Assembly: GCF_004348685.1 (NCBI RefSeq)
Contig: NZ_SMKO01000045.1
Coordinates: 1 to 54,642 of the forward strand
Length of the DNA stretch: 54,642 nt
Reading direction: 5' to 3'
Source of the DNA: Nonomuraea deserti
Lineage (GTDB): Bacteria > Actinomycetota > Actinomycetes > Streptosporangiales > Streptosporangiaceae
Shown: positions 25,888 through 34,260 of the stretch, in pieces
Layout of the letters: the number at the start of each line of letters is the position of its first letter
Position numbering within the stretch: the first letter of the stretch is position 1
Translations under genes and position numbers: made by a program
The notes under the pieces: generated by a model
Database searches by the model: none
The model's input: only the letters and a program-made list of their open reading frames with translations
Told to the model about the DNA's origin: nothing

Positions 25888-25974
25888 GGGGTGATCCTTT
25901 CCGTGGGATCTCTGAGACAAGGGTCTGCATTGGCCGCACATAAATCGTCCAGAACCGATACAAGAGCTGTCAGG

Positions 25975-25988
25975 CCTCTGTAGAGGAG
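25975..25988 (+). promoter_or_regulatory. RBS of the SARP gene with a small hairpin
   Basis: GAGGAG (25983-25988) precedes ATG 25994 by five bases. CCTCT-GT-AGAGG (25975-25986) overlaps it and could partly hide the RBS. Confidence 0.45.
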
Positions 25989-25993
25989 CGCTG

Positions 25994-28705
25994 ATGCGGA
26001 TGTCGATCACTTTCCATGTGCTCGGGCCGCTCGAAGTCCGGTCAGCCGGACGCCCCGTCCGGATCTCCGGCAGGAAACCCCGGCTGCTGCTGGCCACGCT
26101 GCTGCTGGACGCGGGCCGGATGGTCGGCGCCGACCAGCTCGTCGAGGTGCTCTGGCCGCATCGTCCACCGCGTTCCGCGCAGGCCAACGTGCGCACGTAT
26201 GTGAGCGTTCTCAGATCGGAGCTGGGCCAGGGGCACTTACGCGCCGACGGCTCCGGCTACGCGATCGACGTGGCCGACGGCGCGCTCGACCTGCTGCTCT
26301 TCGAGGACCTGGTGGACCGGGGCGAGTACGCGGAGGCGCTCGCGCTCTGGCGCGGCGCGCCGCTGTGCGACCTGCCGGGCAGCCCGGTCTGGGACCGCCG
26401 TCTCGAACTCCTTCATCAGCGACGCCTGCGCGCCGCGGAAGCCCTGATCGACCGCCGTCTCGAGCGGGGCGACCACGACGGCGCGATCTCCGAGCTGCGC
26501 GGGCTGCTGGCCGAGCACCCCTACCGGGAGGACTTGTGGGAGCGCCTGGTGCTGACCCTGCACAGGGGCGGCAGGAAGGCCGAGGCCCTGCGCGCCTACG
26601 CCACGGTCAGGGGCAGGCTCGTGGACGAGCTCGGCGTCGAGCCGGGCGCGGAGCTGCGCGGGGCGTACGAGCTGATCCTGGCGGACGACGCGCTGCCCGC
26701 CGCCCCCCGGCAGCTTCCGCCTGATCTGCCCGACTTCACCGGCAGGGCGGGCGCCCTGGCCGAGCTCGCGGGGCCGTTCTCCGTCGCGGTGATCTCGGGG
26801 CCGCCCGGCGCGGGCAAGTCGGCGCTGGCCGTGCACGCCGCGCACGCGCTGTGCGCGTCCTTCCCCGAAGGGCAGCTCTACCTGGAGCTGGACGGCAGGG
26901 CGCCGGGGAACCTGCTGGCCGAGGCGCTCAGAGCGCTCGGCGTGGAGGCGGCGCCGCCCACGGTGCGCGAGCGCTCGGCGCTGTTCAGGTCGCTGCTGGC
27001 CGAGCGGCCGATGCTGGTGGTGCTGGACGACGCCCGCGACGCCGGCCAGGTGCGGCCGCTGCTGCCCGGCAACGGCAGCGCGGTGATCGTCACGAGCAGG
27101 CGCCGGATCACCGAGCTGCCGGGCGCGGTGCGGATCCAGCTCGGCCGGCTCGGCCCGCAGGAGGCGCTGGCGCTGCTCGGCAGCATCGTGGGAGAGGACC
27201 GGGTGGCCCGCGAGCGGGAGGCCGCGCAGGCGATCGTGGCCGCGTGCGGGCGGTTGCCGCTGGCGGTCAGGAACGCCGGCGCGCGGCTGGCCGGCCGGCC
27301 CGGCTGGTCGCTGGCGGTGCTCAGGCAGCGCCTGGAGGACGACTGCCTCGGCGAGCTGGGAGACGTGCGGGCCACCCTGGACCACGGATACGCGCGCCTG
27401 CCCGACGAAGCAGCCCGCATCCTCGGCACGCTCGGCAGGCTCGGCGCGCCCGCCCAGCCGGGCTGGGTGATCGACGCCGCGCTCGGCAGGCACGGCGCGC
27501 ACGACGTCACCGACCTGCTGGTGGACGTCAACCTGCTCGACCTGGTCGGCACCGATCCGGTGGGCCAGCCGCGCTACCGGGTGCCCGACCTCATCGGCCG
27601 GCACGCGCTCGAACGCGGCCCCGCGCTGCTGCCCTCCGGCGGCCCGGGGGAACGCGGCGGGCTCGACGCCGTGGCCAGGGTGCTGGCCGCGTGGACGGCG
27701 ACCACCGAGCACGCCATGGCGCGGCTGCCGACCACCGTGTTCAGCCTCACCGCTGCCAGGGCGCCGCGCTGGCGGCTGCCGGAGCGCACCCTCGAACGGC
27801 TGACCGCCGACCCGGTCACCTGGTTCGAGGCCGAGCACGAGGCGCTGGCCGGCGCGGTGGACGTGGCGGCCGAGCTGGGGCTGGCCGAGTCGGCGTGGGG
27901 GCTGGCCGCGGCCATGGTCCCCTGCCTCGACCTGCGCTGCCACCTGGGCACCTGGCGGCGCACCCATACCTCCGCGCTGGCCGCCGCCCGCGCTGCCGGC
28001 GACACGTACGGTGAGGCCGCCATGCTGAGGGGCCTGGCCCAGGTCAGCCTCTACCAGGACCGGTACGAGGAATCCTCGGAGGGCTTCACCCGATCCCTCC
28101 AGATATTTCACGACTTAGGCGACAGCCGGGCCGAGGCCACCTCCATCTGCGGCCTCGGCGCGGTGAGCCAGTTCCGCGGCGGGTACGCCCGCTCCCTCGG
28201 ACACTTCCGGCACGCCCTGGCCATCTTCCTGGCCACCGGCGACAAACAGGGCGAGGCGTTCGCCCGCCAGGCCATCGGCCGGGTCTGCCTCAAGTCCGGC
28301 GACCTGGCGCAGGCGTCGCAGTCGCTGGGCCAGGCCATGCGGCTGGCCCAGGAACTCGGGGACGCCCACCGGGAGGGCTGCGTGTGCGTCCAGATGGGGC
28401 ACCTGCACCACGCGATGTCGTTCCACCGGCACGCGCTGGAGATCTTCGAGTCGCTGGGGGACCGGCACTGCGGGGCGTACGCGCTGCAGAGCCTGGCCGG
28501 TCTCCAGGCCGAACGCGGAGACCTGGCGCGGGCCTCCACCGGGCTCGAACGCTCGCTGGAGATCTTCCAGGAGCTCGGCGACCGCAGCGGCGAGGCCTCG
28601 ACCACCGAGTTGCTCGGAGAGCTGCACCGTTCGGCCGGGCGAACCGGGCTGGCGCTCGACTACCTCCGGCACGCCAAGGCGCTCCGCCGCAACCTGCCCG
28701 CCTGA
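25994..28705 (+). CDS. Large SARP/AfsR-type regulator (BTAD-NB-ARC-TPR)
   Basis: 903-aa regulator. Domains in order: OmpR-like winged helix (residues about 5-95, FHVLGPLEVRSAGRPVRISG), bacterial transcriptional activation domain (about 100-245), an NB-ARC/STAND ATPase with Walker A GPPGAGKSA near residue 269 and Walker B LVVLDDARDA, then a C-terminal TPR array (from about 660). This is the AfsR architecture, normally a pathway-specific or pleiotropic activator of secondary metabolism. It is intact. It is divergent from the M23 gene, so the target could be nearby or elsewhere. Confidence 0.92.
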   Translation: MRMSITFHVLGPLEVRSAGRPVRISGRKPRLLLATLLLDAGRMVGADQLVEVLWPHRPPRSAQANVRTYVSVLRSELGQGHLRADGSGYAIDVADGALDLLLFEDLVDRGEYAEALALWRGAPLCDLPGSPVWDRRLELLHQRRLRAAEALIDRRLERGDHDGAISELRGLLAEHPYREDLWERLVLTLHRGGRKAEALRAYATVRGRLVDELGVEPGAELRGAYELILADDALPAAPRQLPPDLPDFTGRAGALAELAGPFSVAVISGPPGAGKSALAVHAAHALCASFPEGQLYLELDGRAPGNLLAEALRALGVEAAPPTVRERSALFRSLLAERPMLVVLDDARDAGQVRPLLPGNGSAVIVTSRRRITELPGAVRIQLGRLGPQEALALLGSIVGEDRVAREREAAQAIVAACGRLPLAVRNAGARLAGRPGWSLAVLRQRLEDDCLGELGDVRATLDHGYARLPDEAARILGTLGRLGAPAQPGWVIDAALGRHGAHDVTDLLVDVNLLDLVGTDPVGQPRYRVPDLIGRHALERGPALLPSGGPGERGGLDAVARVLAAWTATTEHAMARLPTTVFSLTAARAPRWRLPERTLERLTADPVTWFEAEHEALAGAVDVAAELGLAESAWGLAAAMVPCLDLRCHLGTWRRTHTSALAAARAAGDTYGEAAMLRGLAQVSLYQDRYEESSEGFTRSLQIFHDLGDSRAEATSICGLGAVSQFRGGYARSLGHFRHALAIFLATGDKQGEAFARQAIGRVCLKSGDLAQASQSLGQAMRLAQELGDAHREGCVCVQMGHLHHAMSFHRHALEIFESLGDRHCGAYALQSLAGLQAERGDLARASTGLERSLEIFQELGDRSGEASTTELLGELHRSAGRTGLALDYLRHAKALRRNLPA

Positions 28706-28708
28706 ACG

Positions 28709-29121
28709 GGTCGTCGACGCGGGCGCCCGCTGCTCGGCCACGTTGGCGATCTCGGTGGTCGCCTGGATCCGGTTGACCGTCGAGTGGTCGAACAGGTAGC
28801 GGGCGATCAGCCGCTGCGCCTGCGTGCCGTACCCCTGCCACGGAACTCCGGCGCCACGATCAGCCCCATCGACCAGTAGTGGCTCGCGCGGTTGGCCACC
28901 TGCTTGTTCCACGACACGAACCCGGCCCGATCGTCGCCGTCCGCGATGATCAGGATGCCGCCGTCGTCGCCGAGCATGCCGTGCTCCTCCCAGCGCCGGC
29001 GCAGGTGGTGGCGGTTCTGGAAGCCGTACCACTGGAATTCGCCCGTGCTGCCGGGGTCGCTCATGAGGCGACGCAGGAAGGGCAGGTCGTCCTCTTCGAC
29101 GGGACGCAGGCTGATGGTCAT
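28709..29121 (-). pseudogene. Decayed GNAT acetyltransferase (frameshift and 3' truncation)
   Basis: Starts MTISLRPVEEDDLPFLRRLMSDP and continues as a normal RimJ/GNAT protein to GLIVAPEFRG. There the frame is lost: the expected next motif QGYGTQAQRLIARYLFDHST is found only in the neighbouring frame. Adding one base at about 28836-28839 would restore the motif. After TEIANVAEQRA the sequence runs straight into the end of the SARP gene and homology stops, so the C-terminus is missing as well. Start overlaps the kinase gene stop (ATGA). A sequencing error could explain the frameshift, but not the truncation. Confidence 0.8.
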
Positions 29122-30464
29122 GAGCGGGACACTATGCGACGTACGAGACGTCTGAGCCGCGACTCCTGGAGCGGCGACGCCGTCAGGGCGTCGAGCGCCT
29201 CGGCGGCGGACGGCCGCTTGGCGGGGGAGTGGTCGAGCATCCTGCGCACCACCTCGGGCACGTCGGGCCCGTGGGCGTCGGCGCTCGTCGGGAGCTGGCC
29301 GGTGAGGAGCTGGTAGGCGATGGCTCCGGCGGCGTAGACGTCGGAGGCGGTCGTCATCCGGTCGGGGCGCTCCTGGCACTCCGGCGCCACGTAGTGGGCG
29401 TCGAGCACGTTGCCCAGCTCGTGGGCCACGGTGTAGTCGCGCTGCCCCGGCTTGGCGTAGTCGAAGCCGGTCAGCACCGCGTGCCCGTCGTCGGTGACCA
29501 GCACGGACGCGGGCGTCAGCGCCCGGTGGACGACGCCGTTGGCGTGCGCGTGCGCCAGCCCGCTCAGCAGATCCCTGATCACGCCGAGCCGGGCGCCCCG
29601 GCCCAGCGACAGGTGCAGGGCCTCGCCGTGCACGTCGTCGAGCACCAGCACGAACCGGCTCTCGTCGTCGATGGCGAAGAAGTCGCGCGGGCGCACCACG
29701 CAGGGGTGTGACGGGATGCGGGCCAGGGTCTGGTAGGCGTTGGCGATGCGCTGTCGTTCGGCCGCCCGCGCCTCGTGGTCGGCCAGCGGATCGGCCTGGT
29801 AGACCCGGAGCAGCACGGTCTCGCTGCCGGGCAGCGTCACGTTGAACGCCCGATATTCGGTGACCTTGGCGTCGCCGCCGAGTTGCTCCTCGACCTCCCA
29901 GTTGCCGAACCTGGGCGGCGCGGTGCTGCGGCGCACGGTCTGGTTGAGCGCGTCGAGGATCGCCGTCATATAGGGCCTCGCGTCGGGGCTGCACCCGCGC
30001 CTGACCCGCGAGACGTCGCTCAACGTGGCCAGCAGCCCCGGCAGGTCGGTGACGTTGACCGCGTCGCGCCCCGCGGGATCGACCAGCTCGGCGTCGGGTG
30101 AGGTGAGCACGACCAGGCAGTCCACGTAGACCCGCTCCAGCTGCGTGGCCTGCGACACCAGCAGCCCTTTCAGCGCCTTGGCGGTGCCGCGCAACTTGGC
30201 CACGGGGGAGCCGAAGGCCTCCCTCCGCGGCGGGAACCAGCGGGTGCCGGACACCTCGATGCGCCCCCGGGTGCCCTTGACGTCGACGACCACCAGCGAG
30301 TGGCCGGTCAGCACGATCAGGTCGACCTCGAAGACGTCGTGGCCGCGCGGAAGCTCGATGTTGTGCAGCAGCAGCCAGTCGGCGGGTGCGTGATCTCGCA
30401 GGTAGGCGATCACCCGCCGTTCGGCGTCGTTGACTGGACGTCCCCCGCCGACGATCTCTGCCAT
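29118..30464 (-). CDS. NERD domain fused to a protein pseudokinase
   Basis: 448 aa. An N-terminal NERD (nuclease-related) domain at about 1-130 (EVDLIVLTGHSLVVVDVKGTRG, the ExD/VxxVKG pattern) is followed by an Ser/Thr-kinase-like domain. In the kinase part the catalytic loop HRD is HRA (VVHRALTPASVLV), the DFG motif is GFD, and the expected ATP-binding Lys is not evident. The C-lobe looks normal (SDVYAAGAIAYQLLTGQLP). It therefore looks catalytically dead. NERD-kinase fusions also occur in PglW of the Pgl/BREX-type defence systems, which are much longer. No other Pgl genes lie here. Start chosen at 30464. Confidence 0.82.
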   Translation of the reverse strand: MAEIVGGGRPVNDAERRVIAYLRDHAPADWLLLHNIELPRGHDVFEVDLIVLTGHSLVVVDVKGTRGRIEVSGTRWFPPRREAFGSPVAKLRGTAKALKGLLVSQATQLERVYVDCLVVLTSPDAELVDPAGRDAVNVTDLPGLLATLSDVSRVRRGCSPDARPYMTAILDALNQTVRRSTAPPRFGNWEVEEQLGGDAKVTEYRAFNVTLPGSETVLLRVYQADPLADHEARAAERQRIANAYQTLARIPSHPCVVRPRDFFAIDDESRFVLVLDDVHGEALHLSLGRGARLGVIRDLLSGLAHAHANGVVHRALTPASVLVTDDGHAVLTGFDYAKPGQRDYTVAHELGNVLDAHYVAPECQERPDRMTTASDVYAAGAIAYQLLTGQLPTSADAHGPDVPEVVRRMLDHSPAKRPSAAEALDALTASPLQESRLRRLVRRIVSRS

Positions 30465-30490
30465 GCGGACCATACTCCCACGGGAACCAC

Positions 30491-30522
30491 TTGACAGCAT
30501 ACTGTCCTAATGACAGCATGAT
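30491..30522. promoter_or_regulatory. Palindromic operator and promoter of the DJ-1/marR operon
   Basis: CTGTC-CTAAT-GACAG (30502-30516) is a perfect inverted repeat, and GACAG-CATA-CTGTC (30493-30506) overlaps it. TTGACA (30491-30496) could be a -35, with a -10-like CAGCAT 17 bp later (30514-30519). Transcription would start about at the ATG 30526, so the message is likely leaderless. The divergent NERD gene starts at 30464. This is the natural site for the MarR protein encoded next door. Confidence 0.65.
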
Positions 30523-30525
30523 GAC

Positions 30526-31140
30526 ATGAAGACGATTCACCACGCCGTGTACGACACCTTCGCCGACTGGGAGACCGGGCACGCCACCGCCCACCTGCGC
30601 AGCGAGCGGTTCCACCGCGAGCCCGGCGGCTACGAGATCGTCACGGTGGGCCCGTCGGCCGAGCCCGTGGTCAGCATGGGCGGGCTGCGCGTCACGCCCG
30701 ACCTCGCGCTCGACCGGCTCACCCCCGAGGACAGCGCGCTGCTCATCCTGCCCGGCGCGGATCTGTGGGACTCCGGCGACGCGCTGGCCCCGTTCGCACG
30801 CAAGGCCAGGGAGTTCCTCGATGCGGGCGTGCCGGTCGCCGCCATCTGCGGCGCCACGGCCGGGCTCGCCCGCGAGGGGCTGCTGGACGACCGCGCCCAC
30901 ACCAGCGCCGTCGTGCACTATCTGCAGAACCAGCAGGGTTACTCGGGCGCCGAGCACTACCTCGACCGTGACGCGGTGCTCGACGGCGACCTCATCACGG
31001 CCGGTCCGACGGAGCCGGTGGCGTTCGCCAGGGAGATCTTCCGGCGGCTCGACATCTACCGGCCCGAGGTGCTCGACGCGTGGTTCCGGTTGTTCGCCAG
31101 GAGCGACGCTTCGGCCTTCGAGGTGTTGATGGCGGCATGA
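30526..31140 (+). CDS. DJ-1/PfpI family (type 1 glutamine amidotransferase-like) protein
   Basis: 204 aa, cytoplasmic, DJ-1/PfpI fold. The nucleophile elbow AAICGATAGLA contains the Cys near residue 109; LLILPGADLW is the preceding oxyanion strand. Members include glyoxalases, proteases and chaperone-like enzymes; this one cannot be assigned. The stop overlaps the ATG of the downstream marR (ATGA), so they are translated together. An operator for the MarR sits at the start, so it is probably derepressed by a MarR ligand. Confidence 0.88.
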   Translation: MKTIHHAVYDTFADWETGHATAHLRSERFHREPGGYEIVTVGPSAEPVVSMGGLRVTPDLALDRLTPEDSALLILPGADLWDSGDALAPFARKAREFLDAGVPVAAICGATAGLAREGLLDDRAHTSAVVHYLQNQQGYSGAEHYLDRDAVLDGDLITAGPTEPVAFAREIFRRLDIYRPEVLDAWFRLFARSDASAFEVLMAA

Positions 31141-31583
31141 CCGAGTCGGCCGACCTGCTCTCGGGCCTGGCGCTCGGGGCGTTCCGGCTCAACGGCCAGT
31201 TCCTCCAGGTGGCCGAGGGGCTCGCCCGGCCGGCGGGGATGACGGCGGCGTGGTGGCAGGTGCTGGGGGCGGTGCTGCGCGAGCCGCTGCCCGTCGCCGG
31301 GATCGCCCGGGTCATGGGGATGAGCAGGCAGGGCGTGCAGCGCATCGCCGACCTGCTGGTGGAGCGGGGACTGGCCGAATACCGGCCCAACCCCGCGCAT
31401 CGCCGGGCCAAGCTGCTCCAGCCGACGGCGGCGGGCCGCGAGTCCGTCGCCAAGATCACCCCCGCGCACCAGGAGCTCGCCGACCGCCTCGTGGCAGAAC
31501 TGGGCGAGGAGACCGCCCACGAATGCCTGGCGGCCCTGCACCGGCTCTCCGCCGCCCTCCACGACCTCGGTGAACACCCCTGA
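31137..31583 (+). CDS. MarR-family transcriptional regulator
   Basis: 148 aa with the winged-helix MarR core: MTAAWWQVLGAVLREPLPVAGIARVMGMSRQGVQRIADLLVERGLAEY, and the wing NPAHRRAKLLQPTAAGRE. Cytoplasmic dimer, usually repressing its own operon. It is coupled to the DJ-1 gene by a 4-bp overlap. The palindrome at 30502-30516 is its likely target. Confidence 0.92.
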   Translation: MTESADLLSGLALGAFRLNGQFLQVAEGLARPAGMTAAWWQVLGAVLREPLPVAGIARVMGMSRQGVQRIADLLVERGLAEYRPNPAHRRAKLLQPTAAGRESVAKITPAHQELADRLVAELGEETAHECLAALHRLSAALHDLGEHP

Positions 31584-31657
31584 CGCGCACACCCTGGCCG
31601 CGCCCTCGGACAACCTGACGAGGGTGGCGGCGGGCGCGCTGTCGCCACGGTCACGCC

Positions 31658-32146
31658 TTATCGCACCGCCGGAGCCGGCGTCACCCGCAGTTTCCAGCGC
31701 GGTTTGAACACCGACAGCACCGTCGAGGCGATGAGCATGACGATCTGCGCGCCCAGCGCGCCCGTCTGGCTCCACTGGTCGGAGGCGAGGGCCGCCTCGC
31801 CCCCTTCGGTGGCGGCCGCCATCCCCTCCGGGTCGAAGAGGAACATGCCCACGCAGATCACGGCCACCAGCAGCCCGAGCTTGAGCGTCACCCAGTAATA
31901 GCGAAACAGTCCCCAATGGCTGGTCAGGCCCAGCGTGATGCCGGTGACCAATGCGGTGAGGCTGAGCGGTATACCGCCCGCGAACACCAGGTTCGGCATC
32001 AGCCGGTAGGCGGCGTGCGCCAGCTCCGGATCATTTGTCAGCGTCGCCGCGGTATTCAGCACCACCAGACCCCACACCTCACCGAGCAGCGCGACCGACA
32101 CCATGATGTGGATGACCAGGACCGTCTTGCGGATAGGTGGCCGCAT
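31658..32146 (-). CDS. Four-helix membrane protein (DUF2269-like)
   Basis: 162 aa with four hydrophobic segments: IRKTVLVIHIMVSVALLGEV, a second around LVFAGGIPLSLTALVTGITLG, a third YWVTLKLGLLVAVICVGMFLF, and a last GAQIVMLIASTVLSVF. The first contains His, and the layout resembles DUF2269-type membrane proteins; this family call is tentative. ATG at 32146 with AGGTGAG upstream. Convergent to marR. No catalytic motif seen. Confidence 0.72.
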   Translation of the reverse strand: MRPPIRKTVLVIHIMVSVALLGEVWGLVVLNTAATLTNDPELAHAAYRLMPNLVFAGGIPLSLTALVTGITLGLTSHWGLFRYYWVTLKLGLLVAVICVGMFLFDPEGMAAATEGGEAALASDQWSQTGALGAQIVMLIASTVLSVFKPRWKLRVTPAPAVR

Positions 32147-32556
32147 CGATCTCACCTGCCTCGGGATTCGGGAACTCGACGACCATCGTCGCCGCTTCGC
32201 CGGCGCCCGCACGTCCGTCCGGAGGCGGCGATCGCGGTACGCCGAGCGGCGTACCGCGATTCTCAAGTTTCGGGTGATCGTTGCCTAAACGGAAGTGAAT
32301 GGGAGGGCCATCGGCCACGCGGTCAGCCAAAACGAATATCCACGCCCGGTCTGCCGGCGGCGTATATATGTGGCGCGTCGGCGAAGAGCGGGAAAATCCG
32401 ACGCCAAGAAACCGAGGTTTTCCCTTGACCTCCGGAAGGGCATTCCGGGTTGCGGTTTCCGCTGCCTGCCGCGATCGTTATGGGCGGCACCTCACAGCCC
32501 TGCAAAAACGACTATGGCGCCGGAAATTCCGCGCCTATCCATGGAGGAAACCAATC
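32147..32556. other. 410-bp intergenic region
   Basis: No gene supported. It contains the hairpin at 32231-32260 (see separate entry) and ATATAT-rich sequence near 32365. It must hold the promoters for the divergent DUF2269-like gene and the first small secreted protein. Confidence 0.5.
32231..32260. repeat. Perfect 13-bp inverted repeat, 4-nt loop
   Basis: ATCGCGGTACGCC (32231-32243) / GGCGTACCGCGAT (32248-32260), loop GAGC. The arms are perfect. It is followed by TCTCAAGTTT. It lies 85 bp upstream of the DUF2269-like gene start (32146) and about 300 bp upstream of the first secreted protein. It may be an operator or a terminator-like stem. No gene ends into it on either strand, which argues for a regulatory role. 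Confidence 0.8.
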
Positions 32557-32820
32557 ATGATCCGTCGCATTCTGGCAGGTGCAGCAATCGCGGCCGCCGC
32601 GCTCGGCTTCTCCGCCGCCGGAGCCTCCGCCGACGTTCCCAACCCGCACAATGAGGGGCAGAACATTCTCAGCCAGCTGAGCGCCCTCGACGACCTGACC
32701 GCGCTGAACGACGTGCTCAACGACTCGGTCAAGTACGTCGACGTCCTCACCCTGCTCCACCTGAACGACATCGACGCCAGCGTCCTGAGCAACCAGAAGA
32801 ACGTCGGCGACGACAACTGA
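32557..32820 (+). CDS. Small secreted rodlin-like protein 1
   Basis: 87 aa. Signal peptide MIRRILAGAAIAAAALGFSA with cleavage near ASA-DVP. The mature 61-residue part is NILSQLSALDDLTALNDVLN..., ending SNQKNVGDDN. The repeating Asn/Asp-Val/Ile-Leu pattern (VDVLTLLHLNDIDASVLSNQ) resembles rodlins (RdlA/B) of Streptomyces, which form surface fibrils on aerial hyphae, though these are shorter (about 61 mature residues). No cysteine in the mature part. ATG with GGAGGA upstream. Its paralog is at 33997. The rodlin link is inferred from pattern only. Confidence 0.8.
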   Translation: MIRRILAGAAIAAAALGFSAAGASADVPNPHNEGQNILSQLSALDDLTALNDVLNDSVKYVDVLTLLHLNDIDASVLSNQKNVGDDN

Positions 32821-33048
32821 CGGCTCCTCACGTGCGTAGGCAGGAAGCCGATCGGCGACTCCCGTTCCGCATAAGGGGAGCCCGCCCGGCCAAGGTCGCC
32901 TTCCTGATGCCTTGAGGTGAACCGGAAAACGGGTCGTGGATATTCGCGAGTCCACGGCACGGGCTTGGTGGCCACCAGGCTTTCAGCGCCGCGCGGCTCG
33001 GGTCGATCACTGCAGGACGACCAGGGCCGCGCGGCCGCTTGCGACCGC

Positions 33049-33639
33049 CTACGCGCCTTTCGCGCCGGCGACGTTGGCCACGCTCTCGCTCGGCCGCACG
33101 ATCCCGAGAAAGGTGCGCCGGTCGAGCGGATCGATCCGTACGAGAGCGCCGGTGTACGGCGCGTGCACCATCCGCGTCGCGTCCACCGCCACGGCCACGT
33201 GCTCGGGCCCGGAACTGCTCCGATCGCTGTCGTAGAAGACCAGGTCACCGGGTTGCACGTCCTCCTTGGCGATCCGCACGCCCGACCGCCACTGCTCGTA
33301 CGTCGTCGTGCCGATCAGCACGCCGGCCCGCGCCCACGCGTACTCGGTGAGTCCCGAGCAGTCGAATCCCCTGATCCCGGCCCCTCTCCCGACCCCGTAA
33401 CCGGGCCCGCGCACCCCGCCGCCGCCCCACGAGTACGGGACGCCGATCATCTCTATCGCCGCCCGAACGGCGATGGCGCCGGCCGGGGAACGCGCCGCGG
33501 CGGCCGTTTCCGCCGCCATCCTGCAATGGCCCGGCGAATGTGCGCCGCACCTGTGGGCGGCCAGCGCGGGCGTGGAATGCATGGCGCCCAGAATGGTCAG
33601 GGTCAGCGCGGTCGCCAGCGGCGGCTGTGTTGTTTTCAT
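33049..33639 (-). CDS. Secreted NlpC/P60 cell-wall hydrolase
   Basis: 196 aa with a signal peptide (ALTLTILGAMHSTPALAA). The catalytic NlpC/P60 domain has the Cys in FDCSGLTEYAW and the His in EHVAVAV; QPGDLVFYDSD is also typical. It is expected to cleave the D-glutamyl-mesoDAP link in peptidoglycan. It lies between the two paralogous small secreted proteins and is convergent with the first. ATG 33639; the ORF opens further upstream but has no similarity there. Confidence 0.9.
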   Translation of the reverse strand: MKTTQPPLATALTLTILGAMHSTPALAAHRCGAHSPGHCRMAAETAAAARSPAGAIAVRAAIEMIGVPYSWGGGGVRGPGYGVGRGAGIRGFDCSGLTEYAWARAGVLIGTTTYEQWRSGVRIAKEDVQPGDLVFYDSDRSSSGPEHVAVAVDATRMVHAPYTGALVRIDPLDRRTFLGIVRPSESVANVAGAKGA

Positions 33640-33996
33640 GGCATATTCAGCGCTCCCGTGACTCGTCGGCGGCACACCAGGACGTTCCGTCGGGAGCATT
33701 CCGCCATTCCTGTGGGGATGAAACGCCTTTTGGACATGCCGGGCGCACGTATGGCGATAAGATGAAAAATCGCGCGCGTCCAACTCCGTATGAATCGGGA
33801 TAAATCAGGATCGGCCCGAACTGGCCGTGAAGGGCGGCCAAGGAAATGGGGCGGGCATTTGACTTCGACTTAGCTAAGGCCGGTTGCGGCGTGCCGGTGG
33901 GCACGAGATTGTTATCCACGAAAATCTCGCGACCCTGTGCGAGCGAATCCGAAGACGCGCATTCCGCGCCGATTCCGACGAAGGAGAAGTAGAGAA
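33640..33996. other. 357-bp intergenic region
   Basis: No gene supported. Contains a small hairpin CGTGCC-GGTG-GGCACG (33890-33905) and relatively AT-rich stretches, for example near 33770-33800. It must hold divergent promoters for the NlpC/P60 gene and the second small secreted protein. I looked for the ydaO c-di-AMP riboswitch, common upstream of such hydrolases, and did not see it. Confidence 0.5.
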
Positions 33997-34260
33997 ATGA
34001 TGCGTCGCATTCTTGCCGGTGCAGCCATCGCGGGCTTCATGCTGGGCTTCTCGGCCACGAGCGCCTCGGCCGACGTTCCCAACCCCTACAACAAGGGCAA
34101 GCAGATCCTGAGCCAGCTGAGCCTCGCCGATGACCTCACCCTGCTCAACGACGTCGGCAACGACTCCGTGAAGTACATCGACATCCTCACTGCGGGTCAC
34201 CTGCAGGACATCGACCTCAGCCTCCTCAGCAACCAGGAGAACGTCGGCGACGACAACTGA
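33997..34260 (+). CDS. Small secreted rodlin-like protein 2 (paralog of the first)
   Basis: 87 aa, highly similar to the protein at 32557: signal peptide RRILAGAAIAGFMLGFSATSASA, then DVPNPYNKGKQILSQLSLADDLTLLND, ending SNQENVGDDN. The C-terminal NVGDDN is shared with its paralog. The mature part again lacks cysteine and carries the alternating Asp/Asn-Ile/Leu pattern (VKYIDILTAGHLQDIDLSLL). Start at ATG 33997 (followed by a second ATG at 34000) with AAGGAGAAG upstream. Tandem duplication separated by the NlpC/P60 gene. Confidence 0.8.
   Translation: MMRRILAGAAIAGFMLGFSATSASADVPNPYNKGKQILSQLSLADDLTLLNDVGNDSVKYIDILTAGHLQDIDLSLLSNQENVGDDN

Noticed and set aside
25994..28705. SARP as regulator of the geosmin/encapsulin operon
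   Set aside because: They are in the same window, but several kb apart with other genes between; no operator evidence.
33640..33996. c-di-AMP (ydaO) riboswitch upstream of NlpC/P60
   Set aside because: The conserved core elements were not recognised; the space is also partly taken by divergent promoters.
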